A stretch of 64,000 bases of DNA, taken from assembly GCF_019970065.1 (NCBI RefSeq), contig NZ_JAHXYH010000003.1, positions 372,001 through 436,000 of the forward strand, read 5' to 3'. This DNA is from Chryseobacterium sp. OSA05B (GTDB lineage Bacteria; Bacteroidota; Bacteroidia; Flavobacteriales; Weeksellaceae). Position numbers and translations under genes: made by a program. Of this stretch, positions 52,143 through 61,802 are shown piece by piece; position 1 is the stretch's first letter; each line of letters begins with the position of its first letter. A model generated the notes under the pieces. It worked only from the letters and a program-made list of their open reading frames with translations, had not been told where the DNA came from and made no database searches.

Positions 52143-53330
52143 ATGAAAAAAACAATTACTATTCTGTCGGTTTGTTTGGCAACATTCAGCGGTAAGGCTC
52201 AGACCTTTATTCAGGCTTATCAGGACAGAGCAAATCTGGTATCACAGACTAATATTACCACGAATTTACAGCAGTTTGCCAATCTGGGTATCAAAACCAC
52301 CGGTTCCACTAATAATGCCAATGCATTAACCTGGCTTAAAAATAAGTACACTTCTTTCGGATATTCTGCCAGCCAAATCGTGGAAGACCCCTTCACTTTC
52401 GGAAGTACAAGTTCAAAGAACCTTGTGATTACCAAAACGGGAACACTATACCCTAACAAGTATGTCATTATTTGCGGGCATTTTGACAGTATTAATGGTC
52501 CCGGGGTAAATGACAACGGCAGCGGAACTTCCATTATCCTGGAGGCAGCAAGGATCTTAAGAAATATCCCTACCGACTATTCCATCAAGTTCATTCACTT
52601 CTCCGGAGAAGAACAGGGGCTTAGAGGCAGCACTCATTACGTTAATAATGTAGCTTATCAGAATGGCGTACGCGTACTGGATATCAAGTTAGTATTTAAT
52701 CTTGACCAGGTAGGCGGAGTTATGGGGAACAATAACAATACGGTATACTGCGATCAGGATCAGGCCGGGCCAACGAGCAATAATGCCGCTGCCGCTGCAG
52801 TAACCCAGCAGCTCAGAAACTGTACCACACTCTACTCTCCTCTTCAAACAGCTGTAGATCCTGCAGAAGATACAGATTACATTCCTTTTGAAAGAAAAGG
52901 GGAAATCATTACCGGCTTTTTTGAAAGGATAAGAAGTACCTATCCGCATACCTCCAATGATACATTTGCGAATACGGATCCTGTCTATATTTTCAAAATA
53001 GGAAAAGCAACAGTCGGGGCTTTGCAGCATTTTGCAGTGGCCACGTCCGCGAGTTCGCTTGTTATGAGCACTAATGAGGCTGTTTCTAACAACTCCCTTG
53101 AAGAGGTTTCCATTTATCCTAATCCTTCTAAAGACATCATTAATATTGAACTTCCGCGCACGGCCGGTAAAGATTTCAGCTTTGAAATTACAGAACTGTC
53201 CGGAAAAGTACTTTTAAAAAAGAACAATGAAACGAAAGTCAATATTTCAGGACTGGCTGCCGGCGCTTACATTGGAGTCATTAAAGCTAATGGACAAACC
53301 GCTGTGAGAAAAATTTTGATTGAAAGATAA
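52143..53330 (+). CDS. Secreted M28 family zinc peptidase with T9SS tail, copy 3
   Basis: 395 residues. Signal peptide ends SGKAQ. M28 motifs are slightly altered: CGHFDSINGPGVNDNGSGTS (Tyr to Phe and Thr to Ser) and FSGEEQGLRGSTHYV, with zinc ligands retained. T9SS tail from about 323 (VSIYPNPSKDIINIEL). The most diverged of the three copies, perhaps with shifted specificity. A terminator follows at 53410. Confidence 0.92.
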   Translation: MKKTITILSVCLATFSGKAQTFIQAYQDRANLVSQTNITTNLQQFANLGIKTTGSTNNANALTWLKNKYTSFGYSASQIVEDPFTFGSTSSKNLVITKTGTLYPNKYVIICGHFDSINGPGVNDNGSGTSIILEAARILRNIPTDYSIKFIHFSGEEQGLRGSTHYVNNVAYQNGVRVLDIKLVFNLDQVGGVMGNNNNTVYCDQDQAGPTSNNAAAAAVTQQLRNCTTLYSPLQTAVDPAEDTDYIPFERKGEIITGFFERIRSTYPHTSNDTFANTDPVYIFKIGKATVGALQHFAVATSASSLVMSTNEAVSNNSLEEVSIYPNPSKDIINIELPRTAGKDFSFEITELSGKVLLKKNNETKVNISGLAAGAYIGVIKANGQTAVRKILIER

Positions 53331-53409
53331 AGAAGGAAGTTATTGAAGTCCGGAAATAATTAATTTTCAAGATTTTATCATCAGACTTTAACGCGGCTTA
53401 GATTATATG

Positions 53410-53436
53410 GCAGGAAGAATTTCTTCCTGCTTTTTT
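53410..53436 (+). terminator. Terminator of M28 copy 3
   Basis: GCAGGAAG-AATTT-CTTCCTGC, followed by six T residues; convergent with the his operon end. Confidence 0.88.
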
Positions 53437-54023
53437 CATTTATCCCTATTCTGAAGAATTTTCTCAATATCCTCCATAGAAAACCCTTTCGCCTTAAGAA
53501 GAATCAAAAAGTGATACAGTAAATCTGCGGCTTCATTTTTAAAAAGATCATCATTGTTGTCTTTAGCCTCAATAACGAGCTCTACAGCCTCTTCCCCTAC
53601 TTTCTGGGCCATCTTATTGATTCCTCTCTGATACAGCAAATACGTGTATGAATCTTCGGCCTTACGGTCTATTCTATCACTTATTTTAGCTTCCAGTTCA
53701 TATAGAAACCCTCTCGATTCTTTTTCTCCGAAACAACTGAAGCTTCCGGTGTGACAAACCGTATTTTTTGGGACTGCCTGAATTAAGATGGTATCCTGAT
53801 CACAATCGATGCTTATGTTTTTTACGGTCAGGAAATTTCCGGATTCTTCACCTTTGGTCCAGAGCCTGTTTTTTGATCGGCTGAAAAAAGTGACAATCCC
53901 TTCTTTTTCTGTTTTTTCAAAAGCCTCTTCATTCATATAGCCCAGCATCAGTACCTGTTGGGTTCTGCCGTCCTGAATGATTACCGGAACCAGGCCGTTA
54001 TCTTTATTGAAATCTATTTTCAT
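53436..54023 (-). CDS. hisIE: Bifunctional phosphoribosyl-AMP cyclohydrolase / phosphoribosyl-ATP pyrophosphatase
   Basis: Histidine steps 2 and 3 in one protein of 195 residues. The N-terminal HisI domain has [29 protein letters not shown], the metal cysteines in CDQDTILIQ and the CHTGSFSCF segment. The C-terminal HisE domain is MazG-like ([34 protein letters not shown]). It overlaps hisF by 4 bp and is the last gene of the operon. Confidence 0.96.
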   Translation of the reverse strand: MKIDFNKDNGLVPVIIQDGRTQQVLMLGYMNEEAFEKTEKEGIVTFFSRSKNRLWTKGEESGNFLTVKNISIDCDQDTILIQAVPKNTVCHTGSFSCFGEKESRGFLYELEAKISDRIDRKAEDSYTYLLYQRGINKMAQKVGEEAVELVIEAKDNNDDLFKNEAADLLYHFLILLKAKGFSMEDIEKILQNRDK

Positions 54024-54772
54024 CGCACAGGAATTTTTTGAATTTTTAATTGTTGTTTTAATTCTTGAATGGGTAATTCATTGAAGTGGAAAATACTGGC
54101 AGCCAATGCACCTGTAGCTTTTGTTTCATTAAATACTTTAACAAAGTCATTTGCATTTCCGGCCCCTCCGGAAGCAATAACAGGAACACTGACCGCCTCG
54201 GAAACCAGCTTTGTAATGCGGATATCAAATCCGTTTTTTGTCCCGTCACCGTCCATAGAGGTCAGAAGAATTTCACCGGCTCCTAAAGACACCGCATCTT
54301 TTGCCCACGCTACAGTATTTAAGTTTGTCGCTAGTTGTCCACCTCTCACATACACCAGATCCGATCCATTGTTCAGTCTCGTGTCAATAGCTACAACGAT
54401 ACACTGGCTTCCAAATTCTCTAGATAATTCTTCAATAAGTTTTGGATTCTTGACGGCAGAGGAATTGATGCTGATCTTGTCTGCACCGGCTTCCAAAAGT
54501 ATTCTTACATCTTCAATGGAAGAAATCCCGCCTCCTACTGTAAACGGAATGCTCAGTTGTGCCGCAATATCCTTAACCAGTCCGGCAAATGTTTTCCGGC
54601 CTTCCACTGTTGCTGTAATATCCAGAAAAACCAATTCATCAGCACCTTCCTGCTCATATTTCACAGCGAGTTCAATAGGATCTCCCGCATTGCGTAAGCC
54701 TTCAAAATTGACGCCTTTTACCGTTGTCCCATCTTTGATATCCAGACATGGAATAATTCTTTTTTTAAGCAT
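54020..54772 (-). CDS. hisF: Imidazole glycerol phosphate synthase subunit HisF
   Basis: Cyclase subunit of the HisFH complex, (beta/alpha)8 barrel, 250 residues from ATG 54772. It starts [23 protein letters not shown]; catalytic Asp residues are in CLDIKD and [14 protein letters not shown]. An in-frame TTG two codons upstream is ignored. It overlaps hisA by 8 bp. Confidence 0.96.
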   Translation of the reverse strand: MLKKRIIPCLDIKDGTTVKGVNFEGLRNAGDPIELAVKYEQEGADELVFLDITATVEGRKTFAGLVKDIAAQLSIPFTVGGGISSIEDVRILLEAGADKISINSSAVKNPKLIEELSREFGSQCIVVAIDTRLNNGSDLVYVRGGQLATNLNTVAWAKDAVSLGAGEILLTSMDGDGTKNGFDIRITKLVSEAVSVPVIASGGAGNANDFVKVFNETKATGALAASIFHFNELPIQELKQQLKIQKIPVR

Positions 54773-55490
54773 TTTCAATAAAGTCCTGAAGTTGTTGTAA
54801 TGTTATTTTTCCCTCATAAATCGCCTTTCCGATAATTGTTCCCGAACATCCGATTTCTTTCATGCTGTATACGTCTTCTATGCACGAAATACCGCCACTA
54901 GCTGTAAGTTTTATCGCTTTTTTCGCCAGAATTTCTCTATACAGCTCTGTGGAAGGACCCTCCAGCATTCCATCTTTTGAAATATCCGTGCAAATGGTCT
55001 GAATGATTCCTTTCTCTTTGTAACCCAACAGAAAATCAATGATATCCAGATTGCTTTCCTCTTCCCATCCGGAAGTTTTTATCTTCCTGTTTTCACAGTC
55101 TGCCCCTAAAATAATTTTTTCACTGCCGTATTTTTGGATCATTTCAAAGCAAAATTCAGGATCCTGTACCGCAATACTTCCAAGCGTGATCTGTTTCGCT
55201 CCTGAATTAAAAGCCGTTTCTATATCATTTCCGGTTTTTAATCCGCCTCCAAAATCAATGTGAAGCGATGTTTCCCTGGCTATATTTTCCAATACTTTCT
55301 GATTGACAATATGTTTAGATCTTGCCCCATCCAGATCTACAAGATGCAGAAAATGAATTCCATAGCCTTCAAACTCTTTGGCTGTTTCTACAGGATCTTC
55401 GTTGTATATTTTTTTAGTTGAATAATCTCCCTTTGAAAGACGGACACATTTTCCGTCGATAATATCAATAGCTGGAATAATTTTCATCAT
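54765..55490 (-). CDS. hisA: Phosphoribosylformimino-5-aminoimidazole carboxamide ribotide isomerase
   Basis: 241 residues, (beta/alpha)8 barrel related to HisF. N-terminal [21 protein letters not shown] and C-terminal [14 protein letters not shown] carry the two catalytic aspartates. Ends inside the hisF start region; begins 1 bp from hisH. Confidence 0.96.
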   Translation of the reverse strand: MMKIIPAIDIIDGKCVRLSKGDYSTKKIYNEDPVETAKEFEGYGIHFLHLVDLDGARSKHIVNQKVLENIARETSLHIDFGGGLKTGNDIETAFNSGAKQITLGSIAVQDPEFCFEMIQKYGSEKIILGADCENRKIKTSGWEEESNLDIIDFLLGYKEKGIIQTICTDISKDGMLEGPSTELYREILAKKAIKLTASGGISCIEDVYSMKEIGCSGTIIGKAIYEGKITLQQLQDFIENA

Positions 55491-56069
55491 TTACAGTTTT
55501 ATAAATTGGTTTAATATCTTGCTGCCTGCCATTCCTGATTTCTCCGGGTGAAACTGTACCGCATAGAAATTATCCTTTTGCAGCGCTGCACTGAATGGGA
55601 GAATATAATCGCATATCGCAACCGTAGCATCTGCCAGTCCGCAGTAAAAACTGTGTACAAAATACACATCGTCAGTTTCTTCAATACCTGAAAACAAAGG
55701 ACTTTTAAGTTCCGAAAGCGTGTTCCAGCCCATGTGGGGAACCAGATCTTTTGGTGGAAATCCTTTAACATCAACATCAAAAATTCCCATTCCTCTTACA
55801 TTTCCTTCTTCATTATCTCCGCACATCAGCTGCATCCCAAGACAAATCCCGAGCACAGGCTGTTTCAAAGAAGGAATAAGAGTATCAAGGCCTTTTTCTT
55901 TTAACACCTTCATGGTAGAGGAAGCTTCTCCTACACCCGGAAAAATCACTTTATCTGCCTTCAGGATCAGTTCCGGATCATCCGTCACTATGGATTCAAT
56001 GTTCAGCCGGGACAGTGCGTTCTGGACTGAACTAACGTTTCCTCCGTTGTATTTTATTAATGCAATCAT
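55491..56069 (-). CDS. hisH: Imidazole glycerol phosphate synthase subunit HisH
   Basis: Class I glutamine amidotransferase supplying ammonia to HisF. 192 residues with the catalytic Cys in PVLGICLGMQLMC and His/Glu in QFHPEKSG. Directly adjacent to hisA and hisB. Confidence 0.96.
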   Translation of the reverse strand: MIALIKYNGGNVSSVQNALSRLNIESIVTDDPELILKADKVIFPGVGEASSTMKVLKEKGLDTLIPSLKQPVLGICLGMQLMCGDNEEGNVRGMGIFDVDVKGFPPKDLVPHMGWNTLSELKSPLFSGIEETDDVYFVHSFYCGLADATVAICDYILPFSAALQKDNFYAVQFHPEKSGMAGSKILNQFIKL

Positions 56070-57164
56070 CTATAAACTTCCTTTGGTTGATGGTAAATTA
56101 TAACTGTTATCAGACTGGTTCACCGCCATCTTAACAGCTTTTGCAAATGCTTTGAAGACCGCTTCTATTTTGTGGTGCTCATTGCCACCTTCTGCCTTGA
56201 TATTCAGATTGGAACGGGAAGAGTCTGTAAATGACTTAAAAAAGTGAACAAACATTTCTGTGGGAACGTCTCCTATCTTTTCCCTTTTGAAATCAAGATC
56301 CCAAACCAGCCACGGCCTGCCTCCGAAATCTATGGCAGCCTGAGCCAGACAATCATCCATAGGAAGCAGAAAACCATACCTCTCGATTCCTTTCTTATTT
56401 CCCAGGGCTTTTAAGAAGGCTTCTCCCAAAGCAATTCCTGTATCTTCAATCGTGTGGTGCTCGTCAACCTGAAGGTCTCCATTCACTTTAATTTTTAGAT
56501 CTAAATTCCCGTGTCTGGCAATCTGATCCAGCATATGATCAAAAAAATGAAGCCCGGTTGAAATTTCAGAGACTCCTTTTCCATTAAGATCGATTTCAAT
56601 ATCAATCTCCGTTTCATTGGTTTTCCGATAGACTTTTACCTTTCTGGATTCCTGTTTTAAAAATGAATAAATACCCGACCAACTGTCTGTACTGAGCGTC
56701 GCCTCTTGATTAAAGCTTTCATTGAGAAATATAGATTTAGTTCCCAAATTTACAGCCAGTTGAACATCCGTACCTCGATCACCAATTACATATGAATTTT
56801 CAAGATCATAGCTTCCATAAATATATTTTGAGAGCATCCCGGTTCCAGGTTTTCTGGTAGGGAGATTTTCATGTTCAAAACTTCTATCGATCAGAATATC
56901 GCTGAAAACAATCCCTTCATTTTCGAAGGCTTTCAACATTTTTTCGTGAGGTTTTATAAAATCTTCAAAGGGAAAACTGTCAGTTCCCAAGCCATCCTGA
57001 TTGGTCACCATCACCAGTTCGTAATCCATTTCCCTTACAATTTTCGCAAGGTTCTGAAAAACTCCGGGATAAAATTCCAGCTTCTCCAGAGCATCTACCT
57101 GAAAATCTTCCGGCGGTTCCACGATAAGTGTTCCATCACGGTCTATGAACAGTACTTTTTTCAT
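56070..57164 (-). CDS. hisB: Bifunctional histidinol-phosphatase / imidazoleglycerol-phosphate dehydratase
   Basis: 364 residues. The N-terminal HAD phosphatase (about 1-165) has [15 protein letters not shown] with two catalytic Asp; the C-terminal dehydratase (about 170-364) has [35 protein letters not shown] and [18 protein letters not shown]. This fused arrangement is the enterobacterial/Bacteroidota form. It overlaps hisC by 4 bp. Confidence 0.96.
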   Translation of the reverse strand: MKKVLFIDRDGTLIVEPPEDFQVDALEKLEFYPGVFQNLAKIVREMDYELVMVTNQDGLGTDSFPFEDFIKPHEKMLKAFENEGIVFSDILIDRSFEHENLPTRKPGTGMLSKYIYGSYDLENSYVIGDRGTDVQLAVNLGTKSIFLNESFNQEATLSTDSWSGIYSFLKQESRKVKVYRKTNETEIDIEIDLNGKGVSEISTGLHFFDHMLDQIARHGNLDLKIKVNGDLQVDEHHTIEDTGIALGEAFLKALGNKKGIERYGFLLPMDDCLAQAAIDFGGRPWLVWDLDFKREKIGDVPTEMFVHFFKSFTDSSRSNLNIKAEGGNEHHKIEAVFKAFAKAVKMAVNQSDNSYNLPSTKGSL

Positions 57165-58192
57165 GATGGTATTCCTTTTAAAACGTTAATTAATTTTTCA
57201 TTTTCTTCACGGTTTCCTACATTAATTCTGATACAATCCGGAATGGCGGGTGCTCTCTGACTGGTCAGAACTTCTTCTTCAAGCATTTTCTCATAGACTT
57301 TTTTACCGTCTCTCATTTTAATCAGGAAGAAATTGGCATCCGTTGGAAATACTTTTTCAATGCATTCAATGATTTTAAACTGTTCTTCCAGCCAGGTTCT
57401 TTCCTGAAGTACATTTTCAACGTTTTCTTTAAGTCTGTTTTCATCTTCCAGAATATTCAGAATAAGCTCCTGGCTTAGAGAATTGACGTTATAAGGCGCT
57501 TTTACCGTATTGATAAAACGGATAATCTCTTCGGAGGCGTAAGCTGTCCCTACCCTTGCTCCCGCTGTTCCCCAGGCTTTTGAAAAAGTCTGAAGCACAA
57601 TCAGATTGGGATACTTGTCCAGCAGTTCAATCCCTGATCTGTTTCCCGAAAATTCAATATACGCTTCATCGATAACAACAATCCCGTCAAAATTTTGAAT
57701 GAAAAATTCAATGTCTTCTACACTGTTCCCGGTTGGATTATTTGGAGAGCACAGAAAGAAAATTTTAATATCTTTCTCTTGGGTGATCTTTAGAAAATCG
57801 TCTTTTATAATTTCAAAATTCTCATCCAGATCCAGCTTCAAAACTTCATTTTCATTCACTGTGGCGTAGAAACCGTACATTGCAAAAGAAGGATTCATCA
57901 TCAGAATGGCGTCTTTTTTAGGTTCACAGAAGATTTTAATGATCAGGTCGATCAGTTCATCACTTCCGTTTCCTATGGCGATCTGTGCGGGTGAAAGACC
58001 TTTAAGGCCTGCTAATTTACTCTTAAGCTTTTTCTGAGACGAATCCGGGTATCTGTTGAACTCCCCGAACGGACATTCATTGGCATCCAGCAATACCGGA
58101 GCATTGAACTCATTGTGATCTCTGAAACTGATATAAGGCTGTAGTTTTACTATATTTTCTCTTACTAAACTGTTGGTATTGAATTCTTTCAT
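57161..58192 (-). CDS. hisC: Histidinol-phosphate aminotransferase
   Basis: 343 residues, fold-type I PLP enzyme. PLP Lys in [16 protein letters not shown]; substrate-binding NPNNPTG variant [23 protein letters not shown]. Transaminates imidazole-acetol phosphate. Four bp separate it from hisD. Confidence 0.96.
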   Translation of the reverse strand: MKEFNTNSLVRENIVKLQPYISFRDHNEFNAPVLLDANECPFGEFNRYPDSSQKKLKSKLAGLKGLSPAQIAIGNGSDELIDLIIKIFCEPKKDAILMMNPSFAMYGFYATVNENEVLKLDLDENFEIIKDDFLKITQEKDIKIFFLCSPNNPTGNSVEDIEFFIQNFDGIVVIDEAYIEFSGNRSGIELLDKYPNLIVLQTFSKAWGTAGARVGTAYASEEIIRFINTVKAPYNVNSLSQELILNILEDENRLKENVENVLQERTWLEEQFKIIECIEKVFPTDANFFLIKMRDGKKVYEKMLEEEVLTSQRAPAIPDCIRINVGNREENEKLINVLKGIPS

Positions 58193-58196
58193 TGTA

Positions 58197-59474
58197 TTAT
58201 TTTAATCTGATAGATACTGCATTTTTGTGGGCAATAAGACCTTCTGCCTCTGCCATAAGTTCGATGGTTTTTCCTATATTTTTAAGACCTTCCTTTGAAA
58301 GGTGCTGGAATGTGATTTTCTTCACAAAACTGTCCAAAGAAACCCCGCTGTAGTTCTTTGCATAAGCATTGGTGGGAAGCGTGTGATTGGTTCCGCTGGC
58401 ATAATCGCCGGCACTTTCACAGGAGTAATTTCCGAGAAAAACGGACCCTGCATTGCTGACCATTGGAATATACTGCTCAAAATCTTCCAAAGCCAGAATA
58501 AGGTGTTCCGGAGCGTACAGATTGCTGAATTCCAAAGCTTCCCCGATAGATTCACTCAGGATAAAAAGACTGTGATCAAGAGCCTGTTGGGCCATTTCGT
58601 TTCTCGGAAGTATTTTGATCTGCTCTTCTACGGCTTTAATAGTTTTTTCTAAAATTTTAAAATCCGGAGTGATAAAAACTACCTGACTGTCGCTTCCGTG
58701 TTCTGCCTGGGAAAGGAGATCTGCCGCACAGAACTCAGGAACCGCTTTGCTGTCGGCAATCACCAGAACTTCGCTGGGACCTGCCGGCATATCCATAGCT
58801 ACCCCAAAACGTTGTGCATATTCTTTAGCAGCAACCACAAACTGATTTCCCGGTCCGAAAATCTTATACACTTTTGGAATACTTTCTGTTCCTAACGTCA
58901 TGGCAGCAATAGCCTGTGCGCCACCTGTTTTGAATATTTTAGTAATTCCACAGAGTTTCGCTGTGAAAAGAATAGCCGGATTAATATTCCCGTTGCTGTC
59001 AGGAGGAGTACAAAGAATAATCTCCTTACATCCCGCCAGGTTGGCAGGCACGGCTAGCATAAGTACAGTAGAAAATAAAGGGGCTGTTCCACCGGGAATA
59101 TAGATCCCAACCTTTTCTACAGCACGGTTTTCTCTCCAGCAGGTTACGCCTTTTACCGTTTCAATTTTCTCTGTTTCCGTTATCTGAGCTGCATGGAATT
59201 TCGAGATATTTTCTTTGGCCTGTCTGATGGCATTCTTTAAACCTTCAGAAATTTCGTTTTCAGCACTCTCAACTTCAGCTTCTGATGCTAAAATTTCGGG
59301 CGTCACTGCCTTATCGAATTTTTTATTGAACTCAATGAGTGCATTATCACCGTTTTTTTCTACCGTTTCAAATATTTCCGTGATCAATCCTGAGATTTCC
59401 TCACGCTCCATTACCGGCCGTTGTACTAAGTCTGACCAGATTTTTCTTTCCGGATATCTGTATATTTTCATCAT
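58197..59474 (-). CDS. hisD: Histidinol dehydrogenase
   Basis: 425 residues, NAD- and zinc-dependent, last two steps of histidine synthesis. Signature VGIYIPGGTAPLFSTVLMLAVPA, MPAGPSEVLVIAD, LLSQAEHGSDSQVVFIT and SAGDYASGTNHTLPT. Its ATG overlaps the hisG stop by one base (TAATG). Confidence 0.97.
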   Translation of the reverse strand: MMKIYRYPERKIWSDLVQRPVMEREEISGLITEIFETVEKNGDNALIEFNKKFDKAVTPEILASEAEVESAENEISEGLKNAIRQAKENISKFHAAQITETEKIETVKGVTCWRENRAVEKVGIYIPGGTAPLFSTVLMLAVPANLAGCKEIILCTPPDSNGNINPAILFTAKLCGITKIFKTGGAQAIAAMTLGTESIPKVYKIFGPGNQFVVAAKEYAQRFGVAMDMPAGPSEVLVIADSKAVPEFCAADLLSQAEHGSDSQVVFITPDFKILEKTIKAVEEQIKILPRNEMAQQALDHSLFILSESIGEALEFSNLYAPEHLILALEDFEQYIPMVSNAGSVFLGNYSCESAGDYASGTNHTLPTNAYAKNYSGVSLDSFVKKITFQHLSKEGLKNIGKTIELMAEAEGLIAHKNAVSIRLK

Positions 59475-60331
59475 TAAATAACCATTTTATCAATTGGAAT
59501 AATAAGAATGTCCTGAGCTCCGTTTTCTTTCAGTTCATCAATGACTTCCCAGAATCTTTCTTCATCAATCACCGAATGAATACTGCTCCATCCCTTTTCC
59601 GCCAACGGAATAACCGTAGGACTCTTCAGTACAGGAAGGACGGAGGCGATATCACTGATCTTGTCATCAGGAACATTCATCAGGATGTATTTTGAATTTT
59701 TGGCTCTTAAAACGGATTGTATGCGAAACAGGAATTTATTGAGAATACCTTCTTTTTCGGGATTGAGTACAGCTGTTTTTGCTAAAACTGCCTCCGATTT
59801 CAGAAGGGTCACCGTTTCTCTCAAACCATTTTTAAATAAGGTGCTTCCCGAGCTTACAATATCACAGATCCCATCTGCTAGGCCAATATTCGGGGCAATC
59901 TCAACGGAGCCTGAAATGATGTGAATGTCGGAAGTGATACCTTCCCGGTCAAGAAAATTTTTAAGGGTGTTTGGGTAAGAAGTAGCAATTTTTTTACCCT
60001 GAAAGAAGGAAAGATCATCCGTTTCCACTTCTTTGGGAACAGCCAGCGAAACCCTACATTTTGAGAATCCAAGCTTATCCACGATCTGGATGTTCTTTTG
60101 TTTTTCGGCTAAAAGATTTTCACCTACAATGGCGATATCTACCACTCCGTCTTCGAGGTATTGGGGAATGTCTGAATTTCTGAGATACATGATCTCCATG
60201 GGAAAGTTGTCTACAGAGACTTTCAGCTGGTCTTTTCCGTTGTTGACGAAGATCCCGCAGTCTTTGAGGAGCTGTAAAGATTCTTCGTAGAGCCGGCCGC
60301 TTTTCTGGATCGCAATTTTTAATTTACTCAT
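59474..60331 (-). CDS. hisG: ATP phosphoribosyltransferase (long form)
   Basis: First, feedback-regulated step of histidine synthesis. 285 residues from ATG 60331 (MSKLKIAIQKSGRLYEES); upstream in-frame codons to 60400 lie in the attenuator region and are rejected. The catalytic part has VDIAIVGENLL and the PRPP-binding DGICDIVSSGSTLFKNGL. The C-terminal part (about 205-285) is the ACT-like regulatory domain of the long, HisZ-independent form. First structural gene of the operon. Confidence 0.96.
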   Translation of the reverse strand: MSKLKIAIQKSGRLYEESLQLLKDCGIFVNNGKDQLKVSVDNFPMEIMYLRNSDIPQYLEDGVVDIAIVGENLLAEKQKNIQIVDKLGFSKCRVSLAVPKEVETDDLSFFQGKKIATSYPNTLKNFLDREGITSDIHIISGSVEIAPNIGLADGICDIVSSGSTLFKNGLRETVTLLKSEAVLAKTAVLNPEKEGILNKFLFRIQSVLRAKNSKYILMNVPDDKISDIASVLPVLKSPTVIPLAEKGWSSIHSVIDEERFWEVIDELKENGAQDILIIPIDKMVI

Positions 60332-60395
60332 TGTATTGTTTTGAGGTCTGAGTAAATGAAAACTGATCTGTTGGATATTTCCGGAAGAATTCGGA

Positions 60396-60429
60396 AACAA
60401 AAAAACCGTCTGTTTACTCAGACGGTTTT
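60396..60429 (-). terminator. his attenuator terminator
   Basis: Minus strand AAAACCGTCTG / CAGACGGTTTT (11-bp perfect stem, 6-nt loop), followed by seven U residues. It lies between the leader peptide and hisG. Its 5' arm CCGTCT can instead pair with AGACGG (60475-60470), at the leader stop codon. Confidence 0.9.
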
Positions 60430-60474
60430 AATTATTTTTGATTTTAACACATGTTTATATCAACCAATTCCGTC

Positions 60475-60525
60475 TTAGCAGAGATGATGATAATAATGAT
60501 GAAGTGTTAAAAAATTCGGTTTCAT
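60475..60525 (-). CDS. hisL: his operon leader peptide
   Basis: A 16-codon frame on the minus strand: ATG at 60525, peptide MKPNFLTLHHYYHHLC, TAA at 60477-60475. Four of 16 codons are His, in two pairs flanking two Tyr codons. It starts about 18 bp after a TACATTTG -7 box and is followed by the terminator. Ribosome stalling at the His codons would leave AGACGG (60475-60470) free to pair with the terminator arm, allowing transcription into hisG. Confidence 0.88.
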   Translation of the reverse strand: MKPNFLTLHHYYHHLC

Positions 60526-60542
60526 TGTTTTGAATTGTGGTA

Positions 60543-60573
60543 CAAATGTAGGACTTATTTTTAAACTGCAAAA
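60543..60573 (-). promoter_or_regulatory. Promoter of the his operon
   Basis: Minus strand -33 TTTTG (60573-60569), 18 bp spacer, -7 TACATTTG (60550-60543); the leader ATG follows 17 bp after the box. Confidence 0.7.
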
Positions 60574-60578
60574 TTTTT

Positions 60579-61682
60579 TTACAGAATTTTTTTGTAGAGA
60601 TCCATCAGCTGAGCTGCAATGGGCTCGTCATTAAACTTCTGAACAAACGCAAAACTCTTTTCTGCACGGCGTTTTCTCTCGGATTCATTTTCCCATAAAA
60701 ATTTTATTTTGGCTCCTATATCTTCATAACTTCCCGGGTCAACGTAAACGGAGTCTTCTCCTCCCGCTTCCGGAAGACAGCTGACGTTGCTGGTAATGAC
60801 TGCCGTTTTTGAGAAAATCGCTTCTATAACAGGGATTCCGAAGCCTTCAAAAAAGCTCGGATAGACAAAAATATCAGCGAGTTTATAGATCACAGCCAGT
60901 TCATCCATGGAAACCCCTTCCAGAAAGAGTACCTGCTTTTCCGTTTTTTTTTTCCTGATGAATGCTTCTATTTTTTTATAATAATTCGTCTTTCTTCCAA
61001 CGACAACCAACGGGATTTCTGTTCCGCTGATTCCTTTGACAATGTTTAAAAGATTCTTACGGTCTTCAATGGTTCCGACGTTTAAGATAAAACGTTCCGG
61101 AAGATTGAATTTCTCTTTGGTGAGCTGAATAAACTCGTAAGGCTGCTGTTCTTTAAAAGCTTTGTGGCAGCCCTGATAAATGACTTCAATTTTGTTTTCG
61201 GGAACTTTTAGATAGGTAATGATATCTCTTTTGGTCTGTTCCGAAATGGCGATGATTTTATCTGCGGAAACAGCCGCTTTTTTAAATTTCCAAAGGTGTA
61301 TTTTCCTGTCAAAGAAGGAATAATACTGCGGATATCTCATGAAAATCAAGTCATGGATAGTCACTATTTTTTTGATGGGTTCTTTACCCCATTTCAATGG
61401 CAACTCTCCTGATAAACCGTGAAATATCTGTGCGCCATGTTTTTGGGCATCTTTGCCCATTTTAAGCTGTCGGGAAAGATTTCCTTTTGAAGTTTCCACA
61501 AAACGGACCTCAGGTCTTTCGAGGATGTCTTTTCCTCTTTCTGAACGGTTTTTGTTTAGCAGCAGGTATTCATTTTCAGGATAGTACTGAGAAAGAATCC
61601 TGACCAGGTCTCTTGAATAATTGCCCAATCCGGACGTATTATGAAAAAAACGTTTTGCGTCGAAGGCAATCTTCATATCCAT
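60579..61682 (-). CDS. Glycosyltransferase family 4 (GT-B fold)
   Basis: 367 residues from ATG 61682 (MDMKIAFDAKRFFHNTSGLGNYSRDL) or ATG 61676. GT-B fold with the C-terminal donor-binding pattern FVYPSFFEGFGIPVIEA and LNVGTIEDRKNLLN. It probably adds a sugar to surface polysaccharide or glycolipid; donor and acceptor are unknown. Upstream codons to 61736 are not conserved-looking. Its 3' end is 6 bp from the -33 region of the his promoter. Confidence 0.9.
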   Translation of the reverse strand: MDMKIAFDAKRFFHNTSGLGNYSRDLVRILSQYYPENEYLLLNKNRSERGKDILERPEVRFVETSKGNLSRQLKMGKDAQKHGAQIFHGLSGELPLKWGKEPIKKIVTIHDLIFMRYPQYYSFFDRKIHLWKFKKAAVSADKIIAISEQTKRDIITYLKVPENKIEVIYQGCHKAFKEQQPYEFIQLTKEKFNLPERFILNVGTIEDRKNLLNIVKGISGTEIPLVVVGRKTNYYKKIEAFIRKKKTEKQVLFLEGVSMDELAVIYKLADIFVYPSFFEGFGIPVIEAIFSKTAVITSNVSCLPEAGGEDSVYVDPGSYEDIGAKIKFLWENESERKRRAEKSFAFVQKFNDEPIAAQLMDLYKKIL

Positions 61683-61724
61683 GTTTTTAGTAAGATTTTT
61701 TAAGCGGTTTAAAGGTATAAATAA

Positions 61725-61756
61725 AATAAACCCCAAATGACTATTCAGGGTTTATT
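61725..61756 (-). terminator. Terminator of dapD
   Basis: Minus strand AATAAACCC / GGGTTTATT (9-bp perfect stem), followed by a U-rich run. Confidence 0.78.
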
Positions 61757-61802
61757 ATATAAATTTTAAAAATCAATCTTTAAAATTTAGAGAAAACAGA
61801 GC

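Noticed and set aside
54069..54800. Plus-strand open frame of 243 codons antisense to hisF
   Set aside because: hisF is unmistakable on the minus strand. The antisense frame has no family features and follows from the codon use of hisF.
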